Assembly (NCBI RefSeq): GCF_018688315.1
Contig: NZ_CP061315.1
Coordinates: forward strand, 1,426,001 to 1,490,000
DNA: 64,000 nucleotides
DNA from: Polynucleobacter sp. AP-Kolm-20A-A1
Lineage (GTDB): Bacteria > Pseudomonadota > Gammaproteobacteria > Burkholderiales > Burkholderiaceae
Direction: 5' to 3'
In this document: piece after piece, positions 26,227-35,861 of the stretch
How the letters are laid out: the number at the start of each line of letters is the position of its first letter
How positions within the stretch are numbered: the first letter of the stretch is position 1
Notes under the pieces: generated by a model
Told to the model about the DNA's origin: nothing
The model's database searches: none
Seen by the model: only the letters and a program-made list of their open reading frames with translations
Position numbers and translations under genes: made by a program

Positions 26227-27879
26227 CTAGACATCAATAGCGGTGGCAGATCCAGCCTGTTTACGTAATTCAAACTTCTGAATCTTGCCAGTCGAGGTCT
26301 TTGGTAGCTCACAGAACACAATGGCTCTGGGCACCTTAAAGCCTGCCAAATGCTGCTTGCAGTGGGTGATGATCTCGTCAGCTGTAACCTCAACGCCAGG
26401 TTTGATTTCCAAGAAAGCGCAAGGTGTTTCGCCCCACTTAGGATCTGGCTTAGCGACAACTGCAGCGGCATTGATTGCTGGGTGGCGATAGAGCACATCC
26501 TCCACTTCAACAGAGGAGATATTTTCTCCACCAGAAATAATGATGTCTTTACTGCGGTCTTTCATCTTCACATAGCCATCAGGATTCATGACAGCCAAGT
26601 CACCAGAGTGGAACCAACCGCCCTCAAAAGCTTCTTTAGTTGCTTTTTCGTTCTTCAGGTAACCCTTCATGGCGATATTGCCCTTGAACATAATTTCACC
26701 CATGGTTTCACCATCGGCTGGAACTGGTTTCATCGTTTCTGGATCCAACACAGAAATCGCTTGTTGCATGTGATAACGCACACCTTGACGAGCATTCAAA
26801 CGAGCGCGTTCGCCAATATCTAAATCATTCCACTCATCTTGTTTAACGCACACAGCTGCTGGACCATAAACCTCGGTCAATCCATATACGTGAGTTAAGT
26901 CAAAACCAAGCTTTTCCATACCTTCAATAATCGAAGCAGGAGGTGCGGCGCCAGCAATCAAGCCCTTGACACCCGCAGGCACGCCCGCCTTGAGCTCATC
27001 AGGCGCATTGACCAATAGGTTGTGCACAATAGGCGCAGCACAGTAGTGCGTTACGCCATGCTCTTTAATAGCGGCAAAAATATGTTGCGCATCTACACGG
27101 CGCAAGCAGACATTGATGCCCGCACGTGCAGCAATCGTCCACGGGAAGCACCAGCCATTGCAGTGAAACATAGGCAAGGTCCATAGATATACGGGGTGTT
27201 TATTAATATCCCAATCCAACACATTGGAAACAGCGTTAATGGCAGCACCACGGTGGTGATACACAACGCCCTTCGGATTACCAGTCGTACCCGAGGTGTA
27301 GTTCAGGCAAATGGCTTGCCATTCATCAGCAGGCACTTGCCATGCGAAATTTGGATCTCCTTCAGAAAGTAAAGCCTCGTAAGTGAGTTTTCCTAATTTC
27401 TCACCAGGCACATCAAATTCTTTTTCCTCTACATCAATCACTAAAAATTCGCGACCCGAATCCTTCTTTGCAATTTCCAAAGCTTTTTTCATAACGACTG
27501 AAAACTCTGGATCCACGATGACTACTTTGGCTTCGCCATGGTTGAGCATGAACGCAACAGACTCAGCATCTAAACGCGTATTGAGTGCATTCAATACAGC
27601 GCCAGCCATTGGAATACCAAAGTGGGCCTCTACCATGGGTGGAGTATTTGGCAACATCACCGCTACCGTATCCCCTAAACCGATGCCATGCTTTTGCAAA
27701 GCGCTAGCCAGACGGCGGCAGCGCTCATAGGTTTGCATCCAGGTCTGGCGTAATTTGCCATGAATGACGGCTATTTTATTAGGGTAGATCTCCGCAGATC
27801 TTTCTAAAAACAAGAGCGGTGTAATCGGGGTGAAATTCGCGGAGTTGCGCTCTAAACCTTGTTCGTAAATATTTGCCAT
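26227..27879 (-). CDS. Acyl-CoA synthetase (AMP-forming)
   Basis: A 550-residue ANL-family ligase. LNYTSGTTGNPKGVVYHHRG is the P-loop block. HVYGLTEVYGPA is the A5 motif. GGWFHSGDLAVMNPDGYVKM and DRSKDIIISGGENISSVEVE are A7/A8. KTSTGKIQKFELR contains the catalytic lysine. It resembles medium-chain or methylmercaptopropionate-CoA ligases (DmdB type). It precedes etfBA and the acyl-CoA dehydrogenase on the same strand with about 55 bases between, and likely feeds that dehydrogenase. Substrate not readable. Confidence 0.88.
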   Translation of the reverse strand: MANIYEQGLERNSANFTPITPLLFLERSAEIYPNKIAVIHGKLRQTWMQTYERCRRLASALQKHGIGLGDTVAVMLPNTPPMVEAHFGIPMAGAVLNALNTRLDAESVAFMLNHGEAKVVIVDPEFSVVMKKALEIAKKDSGREFLVIDVEEKEFDVPGEKLGKLTYEALLSEGDPNFAWQVPADEWQAICLNYTSGTTGNPKGVVYHHRGAAINAVSNVLDWDINKHPVYLWTLPMFHCNGWCFPWTIAARAGINVCLRRVDAQHIFAAIKEHGVTHYCAAPIVHNLLVNAPDELKAGVPAGVKGLIAGAAPPASIIEGMEKLGFDLTHVYGLTEVYGPAAVCVKQDEWNDLDIGERARLNARQGVRYHMQQAISVLDPETMKPVPADGETMGEIMFKGNIAMKGYLKNEKATKEAFEGGWFHSGDLAVMNPDGYVKMKDRSKDIIISGGENISSVEVEDVLYRHPAINAAAVVAKPDPKWGETPCAFLEIKPGVEVTADEIITHCKQHLAGFKVPRAIVFCELPKTSTGKIQKFELRKQAGSATAIDV

Positions 27880-27939
27880 TCTGGACCTTTAATAATCGGT
27901 ATTACTTTTGAATTTGTTAGATTGATTTAATAAGTTATC

Positions 27940-28860
27940 TTAAATATCGGCCAAAGCCTTGACGTGTGCCACCACACTCCGACCCAATGCTGATAAGTTG
28001 TAACCACCTTCTAAGCAGCTCACGATGCGGTTTTGCGCATATTGCTTAGCGACTTCTTTGAGGCGCTTTGTAATCCACGCATAGTCATCCTCAACCAAAC
28101 CCATCTGACCTAAGTCGTCTTCTCGATGCGCATCAAAGCCCGCAGAAATAATAATCAGCTCAGGCTCAAAATTACGCAAAGCAGGCAACCAGCGCTCCTC
28201 CACGATCGAGCGCACCACATCACCTCGAGTAGCCGCAGGCAATGGCACATTCACCATATTGCTAGCATGATCAAGGCCGCTATAAGGATAAAAAGGATGT
28301 TGAAAGAAACTGCACATCATGACATTCGGATCATTGAAAAAGGCAGCTTCAGTTCCGTTGCCGTGATGCACATCAAAATCAATGATCGCCACACGTTCAA
28401 TACCGTAAGTTTCCATGGCATAACGCGCAGCAATGGCAACGTTATCAAATAAACAAAAGCCCATTGAGCGGGTTGGCTCAGCATGATGGCCGGGGGGACG
28501 AACGGCACAAAAGACGTTTTCAACTTCGCCTTTCATGACGGCATCTACGCCAGCAATCGCTGCACCAGCAGCACGAAGAGAAGCTCTATAGGTATGAGGG
28601 TTCATGATGGTGTCACCATCAAGCATGAAATAACCACTCTCAGGGGCGCGGTCACGCACAAAAGAGACGTGATCAGGGCTGTGGACTAGCTCAAGCTGAT
28701 CCTCGGTGGCCAGCGGAGCATCCAAGTGGTGCAAGAAGCGATCAACCCCACTGCGTATCAGCTGGTCATTAATCGCTTGAATTCGCTCAGGACACTCTGG
28801 ATGATGGCTTCCCATCTCATGTTTCAGAAAGTCTGGATGAGTTATGTATCCTGTTGTCAT
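27940..28860 (-). CDS. Histone deacetylase family amidohydrolase
   Basis: A 306-residue zinc hydrolase. RPPGHHAEPTRSMGFCLFDN has the His-His pair. IIDFDVHHGNGTEAAF supplies Asp and His zinc ligands. SAGFDAHREDDLGQM gives the second Asp. ECPERIQAINDQLIRSG is the usual substrate-edge block. Bacterial relatives deacetylate polyamines, acetoin-pathway targets or lysine side chains, so the natural substrate is uncertain. It lies just past the fatty-acid activation gene and is divergent from mltB. Confidence 0.88.
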   Translation of the reverse strand: MTTGYITHPDFLKHEMGSHHPECPERIQAINDQLIRSGVDRFLHHLDAPLATEDQLELVHSPDHVSFVRDRAPESGYFMLDGDTIMNPHTYRASLRAAGAAIAGVDAVMKGEVENVFCAVRPPGHHAEPTRSMGFCLFDNVAIAARYAMETYGIERVAIIDFDVHHGNGTEAAFFNDPNVMMCSFFQHPFYPYSGLDHASNMVNVPLPAATRGDVVRSIVEERWLPALRNFEPELIIISAGFDAHREDDLGQMGLVEDDYAWITKRLKEVAKQYAQNRIVSCLEGGYNLSALGRSVVAHVKALADI

Positions 28861-28944
28861 TACTCAAAAATCCCTAATAGCAAAACTGTAGTTTTTATAA
28901 TCCAATACAACGTGTTCAATTCTCAAATATCCAATCCCCTGCGC

Positions 28945-30198
28945 ATGAATATTCGCGTCTCCTGCGTATTACTTACTGCAGTGCTTGCGGCCTGTTCTAG
29001 CGCCCCAACCCAACAAACTCACCAGCAGCAGCCCATCGTAAACCAGTCTGACGATGCGGTTACTGAGGCCCGTTTTAGCCAAAACTTAAATGAGCTATTG
29101 AATCAAGTCTCCCAGACTCAAGAAATACCCCTTTTAGCCCTAGAAACAGGCTTCCTAGATGCTAAAACGATTCCGTCCATACGCAAATTAGTATTACCCC
29201 CATCGGGTACTTTTAAGAAAAATTGGCTGGCTTATCGCAAACGCTTTATTGAGCCAGTCAGACTAAAGGCTGGCAGGGCTTTTTGGGACGAGAATCAGGC
29301 TTTTTTAAACCAAACCCAGCAAGACTATGGGGTTCCAGCCGAAATCATCGTTGCTATTATTGGTATTGAAACCATTTATGGACGCCAAACAGGCAATTTT
29401 CGCGTTAAGGATGTTTTATCTACCCTAGCCTTTAGTTACCCAGAAACCCCCAATAAGCCGGCCAGAGAGCAACTTTTTAAGGACCAGCTCAAGGAATTGA
29501 TTTTGATGTGCTGGACTGAGGCGGGCGGCAAATTGCCAGCCCACAACGCTAGCCTGGGTATGAACCCATCCCGATTTAGTAGTTGCCTCAACCAAAACAG
29601 CTCATATGCGGGCGCTATTGGCTTGCCACAATTTATGCCTAGCAGTATTCGCAACTTTGCAGTGGATGGAGATGGAGATGGGCGCATCGATTTAAAGCAA
29701 AGCCCTAAAGATGCGATTGTGAGCGTCGCCAACTTTATGAAGCAACATGGTTGGGAAGCTGGAATGCCAATCTCTTTCCCGGTTCAAACAAATGCTGTAC
29801 CAGCGGCCAAAGAATTGGCTGACGGTGAGCCGAAATTAAAGTACACAGTACAAGAACTGATTGATCGTGGAATTTTGACAAAGCAACAAGGTGATTTACA
29901 AAGCGGTGGTGTTGAACCCCAAAGCAAGGCATTTATTGTGGACTTGCCCTACCCTGATAAAGATGGACTTGATCAAGTGCAATATTTTGTGGGCCTCAAT
30001 AATTTCTTAACGATTGTTCAATACAACCGCAGTTATTTCTACGCACAAAGTGTTGCTGAATTTGCAGAGGCGCTAGGCTACAAGAATCAAAGTGTTGTAC
30101 CAGTAGAGACATCTCCAAAGGCGGCAACATCCAAGGCGGGCAATGAAAAGGGTAAGGCTAAAAAATCTGGGGCAAAGAAAAAGACTAGGGCGACCTAA
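28945..30198 (+). CDS. mltB: Membrane-bound lytic murein transglycosylase B
   Basis: A 417-residue lipoprotein. The ATG at 28945 is chosen because it opens a signal peptide ending in LAAC; earlier in-frame ATGs lie inside the divergent deacetylase gene. IIVAIIGIETIYGRQTGNFR holds the catalytic glutamate. SYAGAIGLPQFMPSSIRNFA and DGDGDGRIDLKQSPKDAI are SLT_2 blocks. It cuts peptidoglycan to 1,6-anhydro products. After the domain an unusual lysine- and alanine-rich tail of about 35 residues occurs. Convergent with cysM. Confidence 0.92.
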   Translation: MNIRVSCVLLTAVLAACSSAPTQQTHQQQPIVNQSDDAVTEARFSQNLNELLNQVSQTQEIPLLALETGFLDAKTIPSIRKLVLPPSGTFKKNWLAYRKRFIEPVRLKAGRAFWDENQAFLNQTQQDYGVPAEIIVAIIGIETIYGRQTGNFRVKDVLSTLAFSYPETPNKPAREQLFKDQLKELILMCWTEAGGKLPAHNASLGMNPSRFSSCLNQNSSYAGAIGLPQFMPSSIRNFAVDGDGDGRIDLKQSPKDAIVSVANFMKQHGWEAGMPISFPVQTNAVPAAKELADGEPKLKYTVQELIDRGILTKQQGDLQSGGVEPQSKAFIVDLPYPDKDGLDQVQYFVGLNNFLTIVQYNRSYFYAQSVAEFAEALGYKNQSVVPVETSPKAATSKAGNEKGKAKKSGAKKKTRAT

Positions 30199-30211
30199 GT
30201 CTTAAAAAGGT

Positions 30212-31123
30212 TTAAGCTGGAAACACCCCTGTAGATAAATAGCGGTCACCTCGATCGCAAACAATAAAGACAATCGTCGCATTTTCAACCTGGCGGGCAA
30301 TACGCAACGCCACGACCAGGGCACCGCCAGCAGAGATGCCGCAGAAGATGCCCTCTTGTGCAGCTAAGCGACGTGCCATTTCTTCTGCATCGGCCTGCGT
30401 GACATATTCGATACGATCCACTCTATCGCCCTGATAAATCTTTGGCAAATATTCAGGTGCCCATTTACGAATTCCCGGAATCTGTGAACCCTCTTCTGGT
30501 TGCGCACCAATAATCTGAATCTCAGGATTCATTGACTTGAGATAAGTGGAGACCCCTGTGATGGTTCCAGTGGTGCCCATGGCAGATACAAAGTGCGTGA
30601 CCTGCCCATCGGTATCACGCCAAATTTCAGGACCAGTGGTTTCAATATGCGCCCTTGGATTATCGGGATTGGCAAATTGGTCTAGCAACCTACCGCGTCC
30701 TTCTCTTTGCAATTGCAAGGCGTAGTCTCTGGCAAATTCCATGCCGCCAGAAGCCGCAGTCAAAATCAATTCGGCACCATACGCAGCCATACTTTGGCGA
30801 CGTTCAATACTCTGGTTCTCAGGCATCACCAAAATCATTTTGTAACCCAGCATGGCTGCAGTCATTGCCAACGCAATTCCTGTATTTCCACTGGTAGCTT
30901 CTATTAAGGTGTCACCCGGTTTAATTTCACCGCGCTCTTGCGCGCGCATGATCATCGACAGCGCAGGTCGGTCTTTCACCGACCCGGCTGGATTATTACC
31001 CTCTAACTTACCCAGGATGACGTTGCCACGATTCTCATTCTCAAGACCAGGAATACGTTGTAGGCGTACCAAAGGCGTATTGCCCACAGTTTGCGAAATC
31101 GTTAGGTAAGAAGGTTTGCTCAT
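30212..31123 (-). CDS. cysM: Cysteine synthase B
   Basis: A 303-residue PLP enzyme that makes cysteine from O-acetylserine and sulfide or thiosulfate. NPAGSVKDRPALSM contains the PLP lysine. EATSGNTGIALAMTAAMLGY is the substrate loop. GTTGTITGVSTYLK binds the phosphate. The RAQ..., GIRKWAPEYLP block fits CysM rather than CysK. Stands alone, convergent with mltB and upstream of comEA on the same strand. Confidence 0.93.
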   Translation of the reverse strand: MSKPSYLTISQTVGNTPLVRLQRIPGLENENRGNVILGKLEGNNPAGSVKDRPALSMIMRAQERGEIKPGDTLIEATSGNTGIALAMTAAMLGYKMILVMPENQSIERRQSMAAYGAELILTAASGGMEFARDYALQLQREGRGRLLDQFANPDNPRAHIETTGPEIWRDTDGQVTHFVSAMGTTGTITGVSTYLKSMNPEIQIIGAQPEEGSQIPGIRKWAPEYLPKIYQGDRVDRIEYVTQADAEEMARRLAAQEGIFCGISAGGALVVALRIARQVENATIVFIVCDRGDRYLSTGVFPA

Positions 31124-31164
31124 AAAGCCATTTTAGCCATAAGCACCACTACACCCGAAAGGGT

Positions 31165-31590
31165 TTAATTTCGGCGAGTTGACCCCGAACGCTCCGGCTG
31201 ATGGCGAGCACCAGCTTGACCACGAGAATTGCGTCGACCACTAGCTCCGCCCTCCTTTTTTGCACGCCCATTGGGCTCACGAAAAGAGCTGGGAGCTTCA
31301 ATTGTGAGGCCGTTATCTACCATTTTCTCAACTGACTTCATGCCGATACCACGCACCCGCTTCTGCAAATCATTGGCATCCTGAAAATGGCCTCCATCCA
31401 AACGCTCCGCAATAATGGTTTTTGCTTTAGCTGGACCAATACCTTTAATGCCCTCAAGCTCTGACTGAGTTGCGGTATTTACATTAATTGGGGATGCAGC
31501 AGCGCCAAAGGGGACTACCGCAAACGTAAAAGCCAAAGTAGCAGCCCTTACTAGACTTCTGAAATTACTCATATTGAAGTATGTATTCAT
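31165..31590 (-). CDS. comEA: ComEA-type helix-hairpin-helix DNA-binding protein
   Basis: A 141-residue exported protein. A signal peptide ends near VPFGAAASP. The two helix-hairpin-helix motifs follow: INVNTATQSELEGIKGIGPA and LQKRVRGIGMKSVEKMVDNG. It should bind incoming DNA in the periplasm during natural uptake; similar short proteins may have other DNA-related roles. The last 40 residues are rich in Arg, Gly and Ser and are basic, perhaps adding DNA or peptidoglycan contacts. A terminator lies just upstream of the gene. Confidence 0.85.
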   Translation of the reverse strand: MNTYFNMSNFRSLVRAATLAFTFAVVPFGAAASPINVNTATQSELEGIKGIGPAKAKTIIAERLDGGHFQDANDLQKRVRGIGMKSVEKMVDNGLTIEAPSSFREPNGRAKKEGGASGRRNSRGQAGARHQPERSGSTRRN

Positions 31591-31609
31591 TCACTCTCCT
31601 AAAGTTAAT

Positions 31610-31639
31610 AAAAAACCCACGGACACAAAGTGCGCGTGG
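31610..31639 (-). terminator. Terminator of the hldD/hydrolase unit
   Basis: On the minus strand, CCACG and CGTGG close a stem around a partly paired loop, followed by six U. It lies after the hydrolase gene and before comEA. Confidence 0.7.
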
Positions 31640-31724
31640 ATCGTTTACAACGAGAAAGGAAGAGCTTGGTTGACGAGATTAGAGGCCTGGCAACTGAATC
31701 TGTATTTTCTGACGCATCGCTAAA

Positions 31725-32462
31725 TTAATGACTCAAGATAAATTGGGCGGCACGTTTCACAAACTCAGACTCCGTTTGATTGAAGCCATGATAGGCAAAG
31801 GAATCACAGACATTTCCCTCGCTAATACCGCCCTCAATAATTTCCAATTGAGAAATATATTGAGGAGGCCTGCCCTTAATTACCCTAGAGGTAGCTGCTA
31901 CCGGAGTACCGACGCATTCATCATCTAGATGATGAATGCCAAGCACAGGCAGACTAACGTCATCATTTAAAGAGGCAGCATTAATAGTCCCAGCAATAAT
32001 AATTCCAGAAAGTGCGCCTTTTGATGCACCTAATTCATTCGCATAATAAGTGGCTGTGGAGCTACCCATACTATGGCCAAATATCCACACCGGCAAACCA
32101 AATTTAGCTTTATAGAACTTAACCACCTCACCCACTCTTGTCAGATGGTCTTGGCGGCCACGTAGATTGCCCCTGCGCAGATCGCCTAAGTCATATGGGC
32201 TATCCACTAGCACCGCTGCGATGCCATATTGCTCCCACATCCCCAAAGAGCGAATAAAAGTATGTTTACTTCTTACCGCACCACTATCGGAGATGCCTGC
32301 CATGCCACCACCCCCCGGAAATAACAGCACTAGGGCACGTGGTTTTGAGGGTTGGACTAATAAAGTTTTTGTAGGAGCCTCATCTGCATGAGGGACATCA
32401 AAAACTTGAGCACTAACACCAAAGCTAATTACCCAGACGGCAATTGCGATGAAAAATTTCAT
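31725..32462 (-). CDS. Exported alpha/beta hydrolase
   Basis: About 245 residues from ATG 32462, chosen because a signal peptide (MKFFIAIAVWVISFGVSAQ) starts there; the longer frame enters hldD. ALVLLFPGGGGMAG is an oxyanion region and IFGHSMGSSTATYY holds the nucleophile serine. HHLDDECV and YHGFNQTES carry likely acid and histidine. The protein is probably periplasmic. It begins 10 bases after the hldD stop and may be co-transcribed with it. Substrate unknown. Confidence 0.78.
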   Translation of the reverse strand: MKFFIAIAVWVISFGVSAQVFDVPHADEAPTKTLLVQPSKPRALVLLFPGGGGMAGISDSGAVRSKHTFIRSLGMWEQYGIAAVLVDSPYDLGDLRRGNLRGRQDHLTRVGEVVKFYKAKFGLPVWIFGHSMGSSTATYYANELGASKGALSGIIIAGTINAASLNDDVSLPVLGIHHLDDECVGTPVAATSRVIKGRPPQYISQLEIIEGGISEGNVCDSFAYHGFNQTESEFVKRAAQFILSH

Positions 32463-32472
32463 TGGCGGTGTC

Positions 32473-33501
32473 TTATTTGCTATCCAAAGGATTAGCCAAG
32501 AATCCAGCATTAGCCTCAAGCCATTCAATGTAGCGCCCTACACCTTGCTCAACATTCAGGAAGGGCTCTGTGTAGCCAGCAGCTCTAAGCTTAGTTAAAT
32601 CTGCTTGAGTAAAGCACTGATACTTCCCTCTGAGTGCATCCGGAAACGGAATGTACTCAATGGCCTTTTCTTTGACCAACTCTTGTAGAGTTGCAGGTAA
32701 AGCTTTATCGAGCTTACGCATGGCGTTAGCAACTGCATGCGCAACATCATTAAAGGGCTGAGCACGACCGCTACCCAAGTTGAAGATACCGCTAATTTCT
32801 GGGTGATCCAAGAAAAATAAATTGACCTTCACCACATCTTCAACTGACACAAAGTCACGACTTTGTTCGCCTGGCCCATAACCGCCATACTCACCAAAGA
32901 GTTTTACGTGACCATTGGCTTTGTACTGATGGTATTGGTGAAAAGCAACCGATGCCATGCGACCTTTATGGGATTCGCGAGGACCATATACATTGAAATA
33001 ACGAAAGCCGACCACTTGAGCAGTATTGGCTTTTTCAGCAAAGCGCTTACGCATCACTTGATCAAATAAGAACTTGGAGTAGCCGTAAATATTGAGCGGC
33101 TTCTCATGTTCGCGACTTTCGACGAAAACATCAGAACCCCCATAGGTAGCTGCCGAAGAAGCATAGAGCAACTGCACTTTTTGGGCTGTACAGATATCCA
33201 ACAAATCCATGGTGTAGCGATAGTTATTCGCCATCATAAAAATGCCATCTGTTTCCATGGTGTCGGAGCAAGCCCCTTCATGGAATACCGCTTTAATTTT
33301 GCCTAACTTACCGCTTCTAAAAGCCTCTAAAAACTCATCTTTATCGAGATAATCAATGATGTCTAAATCAGCTAGATTGCGATATTTATCTGCAGGACGT
33401 AAATCATCCACAGCAATGATATTTTTCTCACCGCGCGCATTAAGCGCTTGAACAATATTGGCGCCAATAAAGCCAGCAGCTCCAGTTACGATAATAGTCA
33501 C
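32473..33501 (-). CDS. hldD: ADP-L-glycero-D-manno-heptose 6-epimerase
   Basis: A 342-residue short-chain dehydrogenase-type epimerase that makes ADP-L-glycero-D-manno-heptose for the lipopolysaccharide core. [20 protein letters not shown] is the NADP site. [10 protein letters not shown] and [12 protein letters not shown] supply the catalytic Ser, Tyr and Lys. [18 protein letters not shown] is family-specific. Its start overlaps the rfaE1 stop by four bases (ATGA), linking successive pathway steps. Confidence 0.95.
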   Translation of the reverse strand: MTIIVTGAAGFIGANIVQALNARGEKNIIAVDDLRPADKYRNLADLDIIDYLDKDEFLEAFRSGKLGKIKAVFHEGACSDTMETDGIFMMANNYRYTMDLLDICTAQKVQLLYASSAATYGGSDVFVESREHEKPLNIYGYSKFLFDQVMRKRFAEKANTAQVVGFRYFNVYGPRESHKGRMASVAFHQYHQYKANGHVKLFGEYGGYGPGEQSRDFVSVEDVVKVNLFFLDHPEISGIFNLGSGRAQPFNDVAHAVANAMRKLDKALPATLQELVKEKAIEYIPFPDALRGKYQCFTQADLTKLRAAGYTEPFLNVEQGVGRYIEWLEANAGFLANPLDSK

Positions 33502-34427
33502 TGTAATTCCTCTGAAGTAACGGTTGCAGTACCTAATTTACCAACCACAATACCACCAGCACGATTGGCAAGCGCCATCGCTTTTTCTAATGGCCATTTA
33601 GCTGCTAAAGCAACTGCCAATGTAGCAATCACTGTATCGCCCGCACCAGACACGTCGAATACTTCCCGTGCTTGCGCCTTTACATGGCTCACACCAGCCT
33701 CGGTATATAAACTCATACCCTCTTCAGAGCGCGTCAGCAATAAAGCCTCGAGATTTAATGATTTTCTGAGGTCTTGTGCTTTTTTTGTCAAATCTTCTTC
33801 GCTAGTCCAGCTGCCCACCACCTGTCGCAACTCGCTGCGGTTAGGCGTCAAAACAGTGGCACCACGATACTTTTCATAATCTTCACCCTTAGGGTCAACC
33901 AAGATCATTTTTTTCTGGGCTCTTGCTTGCTCAATCATGTGGGCAACTTGCCCTAATGCACCCTTGCCGTAATCAGACAGAATCACGACATCTGCAGCGC
34001 CAACCAATTTTTCAAAACGCTCCAACTTATGGGCAAGCGCTTTTTCGCTAGGCGCCTCTTCAAAATCTAGACGAATGAGTTGCTGCTGACGAGCAATAAC
34101 ACGCAACTTCACAATCGTTGGAACTTGAGCATCAATTTCAAGCTGACTATCTACACCGCCAGACTTGAGCAACTCAACAACGCGCTTGCCTGGCTCATCA
34201 TTACCAACGATACCCAAGATGGTTGTATTGGCACCCAATGCAGCGACGTTGCGTGCTACGTTGGCAGCACCACCAAGGCGCTCATCTATTTTGCCAACTT
34301 GCACTACTGGTACAGGCGCCTCAGGAGAGATTCTGTTGGTATCACCAAACCAATAACGATCTAACATGACGTCCCCAACTACGAGCAAGCGCGTTTGGGA
34401 GAATTGTTCTCGGTTAGCTTTTTCCAT
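33498..34427 (-). CDS. rfaE1: D-glycero-beta-D-manno-heptose-7-phosphate kinase
   Basis: A 309-residue PfkB-family kinase. [13 protein letters not shown] is the RfaE signature, and [16 protein letters not shown] holds the catalytic aspartate. Unlike E. coli HldE, there is no fused adenylyltransferase domain, so the next step needs a separate HldC, which is not in the window. It is coupled to hldD by ATGA. It acts in the cytoplasm in heptose precursor synthesis. Confidence 0.93.
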   Translation of the reverse strand: MEKANREQFSQTRLLVVGDVMLDRYWFGDTNRISPEAPVPVVQVGKIDERLGGAANVARNVAALGANTTILGIVGNDEPGKRVVELLKSGGVDSQLEIDAQVPTIVKLRVIARQQQLIRLDFEEAPSEKALAHKLERFEKLVGAADVVILSDYGKGALGQVAHMIEQARAQKKMILVDPKGEDYEKYRGATVLTPNRSELRQVVGSWTSEEDLTKKAQDLRKSLNLEALLLTRSEEGMSLYTEAGVSHVKAQAREVFDVSGAGDTVIATLAVALAAKWPLEKAMALANRAGGIVVGKLGTATVTSEELQ

Positions 34428-34464
34428 GTGCTTTTATATATCTTTTTCTATTTATATAGGCTAG

Positions 34465-35829
34465 TTAATTATGTCTGCCAATGGCAAAGTACTCAATACC
34501 CAAGTCTTTCATGGCTTGTGGCTCATATAAGTTACGGCCATCAAAAATCACTGGGCGAGTAAGTTTTTGCATCACTTGCTCAAAATCGGGGCTACGGAAC
34601 GCTTTCCATTCGGTAACAATCACCAATGCATCACATCCATCCAAGGCAGCCATCGGATCGGCGACCATAGAAACCTTTTGCAGGCCCGCAGGATTGTCTT
34701 TGAAGTCTAAATCTAAGCAATGTTTTGCTTCAGGCATGGCTACAGGATCATGCGCCACTACCGTTGCACCACGCTTAACCAATTCTTGAATAATGACTCG
34801 ACTTGGTGCTTCGCGCATATCGTCGGTATTGGGCTTAAATGCCAATCCCCACAACGCAAACTTCATATTCGATAAGTCTTTACCAAAGCGCTTGTCAATC
34901 TTTTCAACCAAAACGTACTTTTGAATTTCGTTCACCGCTTCAACCGCATCAAGAATCTTTAATTCTCTGCCGTGTTCTTTAGCAGTCTTAGATAAAGCGG
35001 ATACGTCTTTTGGAAAGCAAGATCCACCGTAGCCAGTACCTGGATACAAGAAACCAAAACCAATACGAGAATCCGATCCAATACCTTGACGTACAGCTTC
35101 AATATCTGCACCCACCAAGTCAGCCAAATTCGCCAACTCATTCATAAAGGAAATGCGCGTAGCCAGCATTGCATTAGCAGCATATTTAGTCAGCTCCGCA
35201 CTCTTCACATCCATGTAATAGGTGCGCTCATGATGACGGTTAAATGGAGCATATAGCTTGCGCATTTGCTCCTTGGCACGCAAGCCAGCAGGAGTATTTT
35301 CAGTACCAATCACGATACGGTCAGGGCGCATGAAGTCTTCTACAGCAGCGCCTTCTTTTAAGAACTCTGGATTTGAAACTACCGAGCAAAGATCTAGCGG
35401 TAAATTTCTTTTTTCTAGTTCTTCAGTGATAGCTGCTGAAACCTTATCAGCAGTGCCTACTGGAACAGTGGATTTATCAACAATCACCTTAGGTGTTGTT
35501 GCATGACGGCCAATATTGCGAGCAGCCGCAACTACATATTGCAAGTCTGCAGACCCGTCTTCGTCTGGAGGCGTGCCTACGGCGATAAATTGAATATCAC
35601 CATGAGCAACCGAAGCAGCAATGTCAGTAGAGAACTGTAAACGGCCAGCAGCACGGTTACGCTCAATCATTTCCTTTAAGCCGGGTTCATAGATTGGAAC
35701 GCCGCCAGAATTCAGAATCTCAATTTTTTTAGGGTCCAAATCAAGACAAAAAACATTATTACCTTGCTCGGCTAAGCATGCGCCGGTAACCAAACCTACA
35801 TAACCGCTGCCGATGATAGTAACTTTCAA
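34465..35829 (-). CDS. ugd: UDP-glucose 6-dehydrogenase
   Basis: A 454-residue NAD enzyme oxidising UDP-glucose to UDP-glucuronate for capsule, exopolysaccharide or lipid A sugars. [19 protein letters not shown] is the Rossmann start. [18 protein letters not shown] contains the catalytic cysteine. [19 protein letters not shown] is the C-terminal signature. It sits between lapB and rfaE1 on the same strand, a compact envelope-sugar block. Confidence 0.95.
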   Translation of the reverse strand: MKVTIIGSGYVGLVTGACLAEQGNNVFCLDLDPKKIEILNSGGVPIYEPGLKEMIERNRAAGRLQFSTDIAASVAHGDIQFIAVGTPPDEDGSADLQYVVAAARNIGRHATTPKVIVDKSTVPVGTADKVSAAITEELEKRNLPLDLCSVVSNPEFLKEGAAVEDFMRPDRIVIGTENTPAGLRAKEQMRKLYAPFNRHHERTYYMDVKSAELTKYAANAMLATRISFMNELANLADLVGADIEAVRQGIGSDSRIGFGFLYPGTGYGGSCFPKDVSALSKTAKEHGRELKILDAVEAVNEIQKYVLVEKIDKRFGKDLSNMKFALWGLAFKPNTDDMREAPSRVIIQELVKRGATVVAHDPVAMPEAKHCLDLDFKDNPAGLQKVSMVADPMAALDGCDALVIVTEWKAFRSPDFEQVMQKLTRPVIFDGRNLYEPQAMKDLGIEYFAIGRHN

Positions 35830-35861
35830 TTGAACTCCTAATAATTACTCAATATATGGGA

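Noticed and set aside
26350..26823. 157-codon plus-strand frame opposite the acyl-CoA ligase
   Set aside because: Shadow of a clearly conserved gene; cysteine/histidine-rich nonsense translation.
28726..28944. 73-codon N-terminal extension of mltB
   Set aside because: Would run through the start of the divergent deacetylase gene and place the lipoprotein signal internally.
30199..30211. Terminator between mltB and cysM
   Set aside because: A short CTTAAA/TTTAAG dyad exists here but has no following T-run and low stability.
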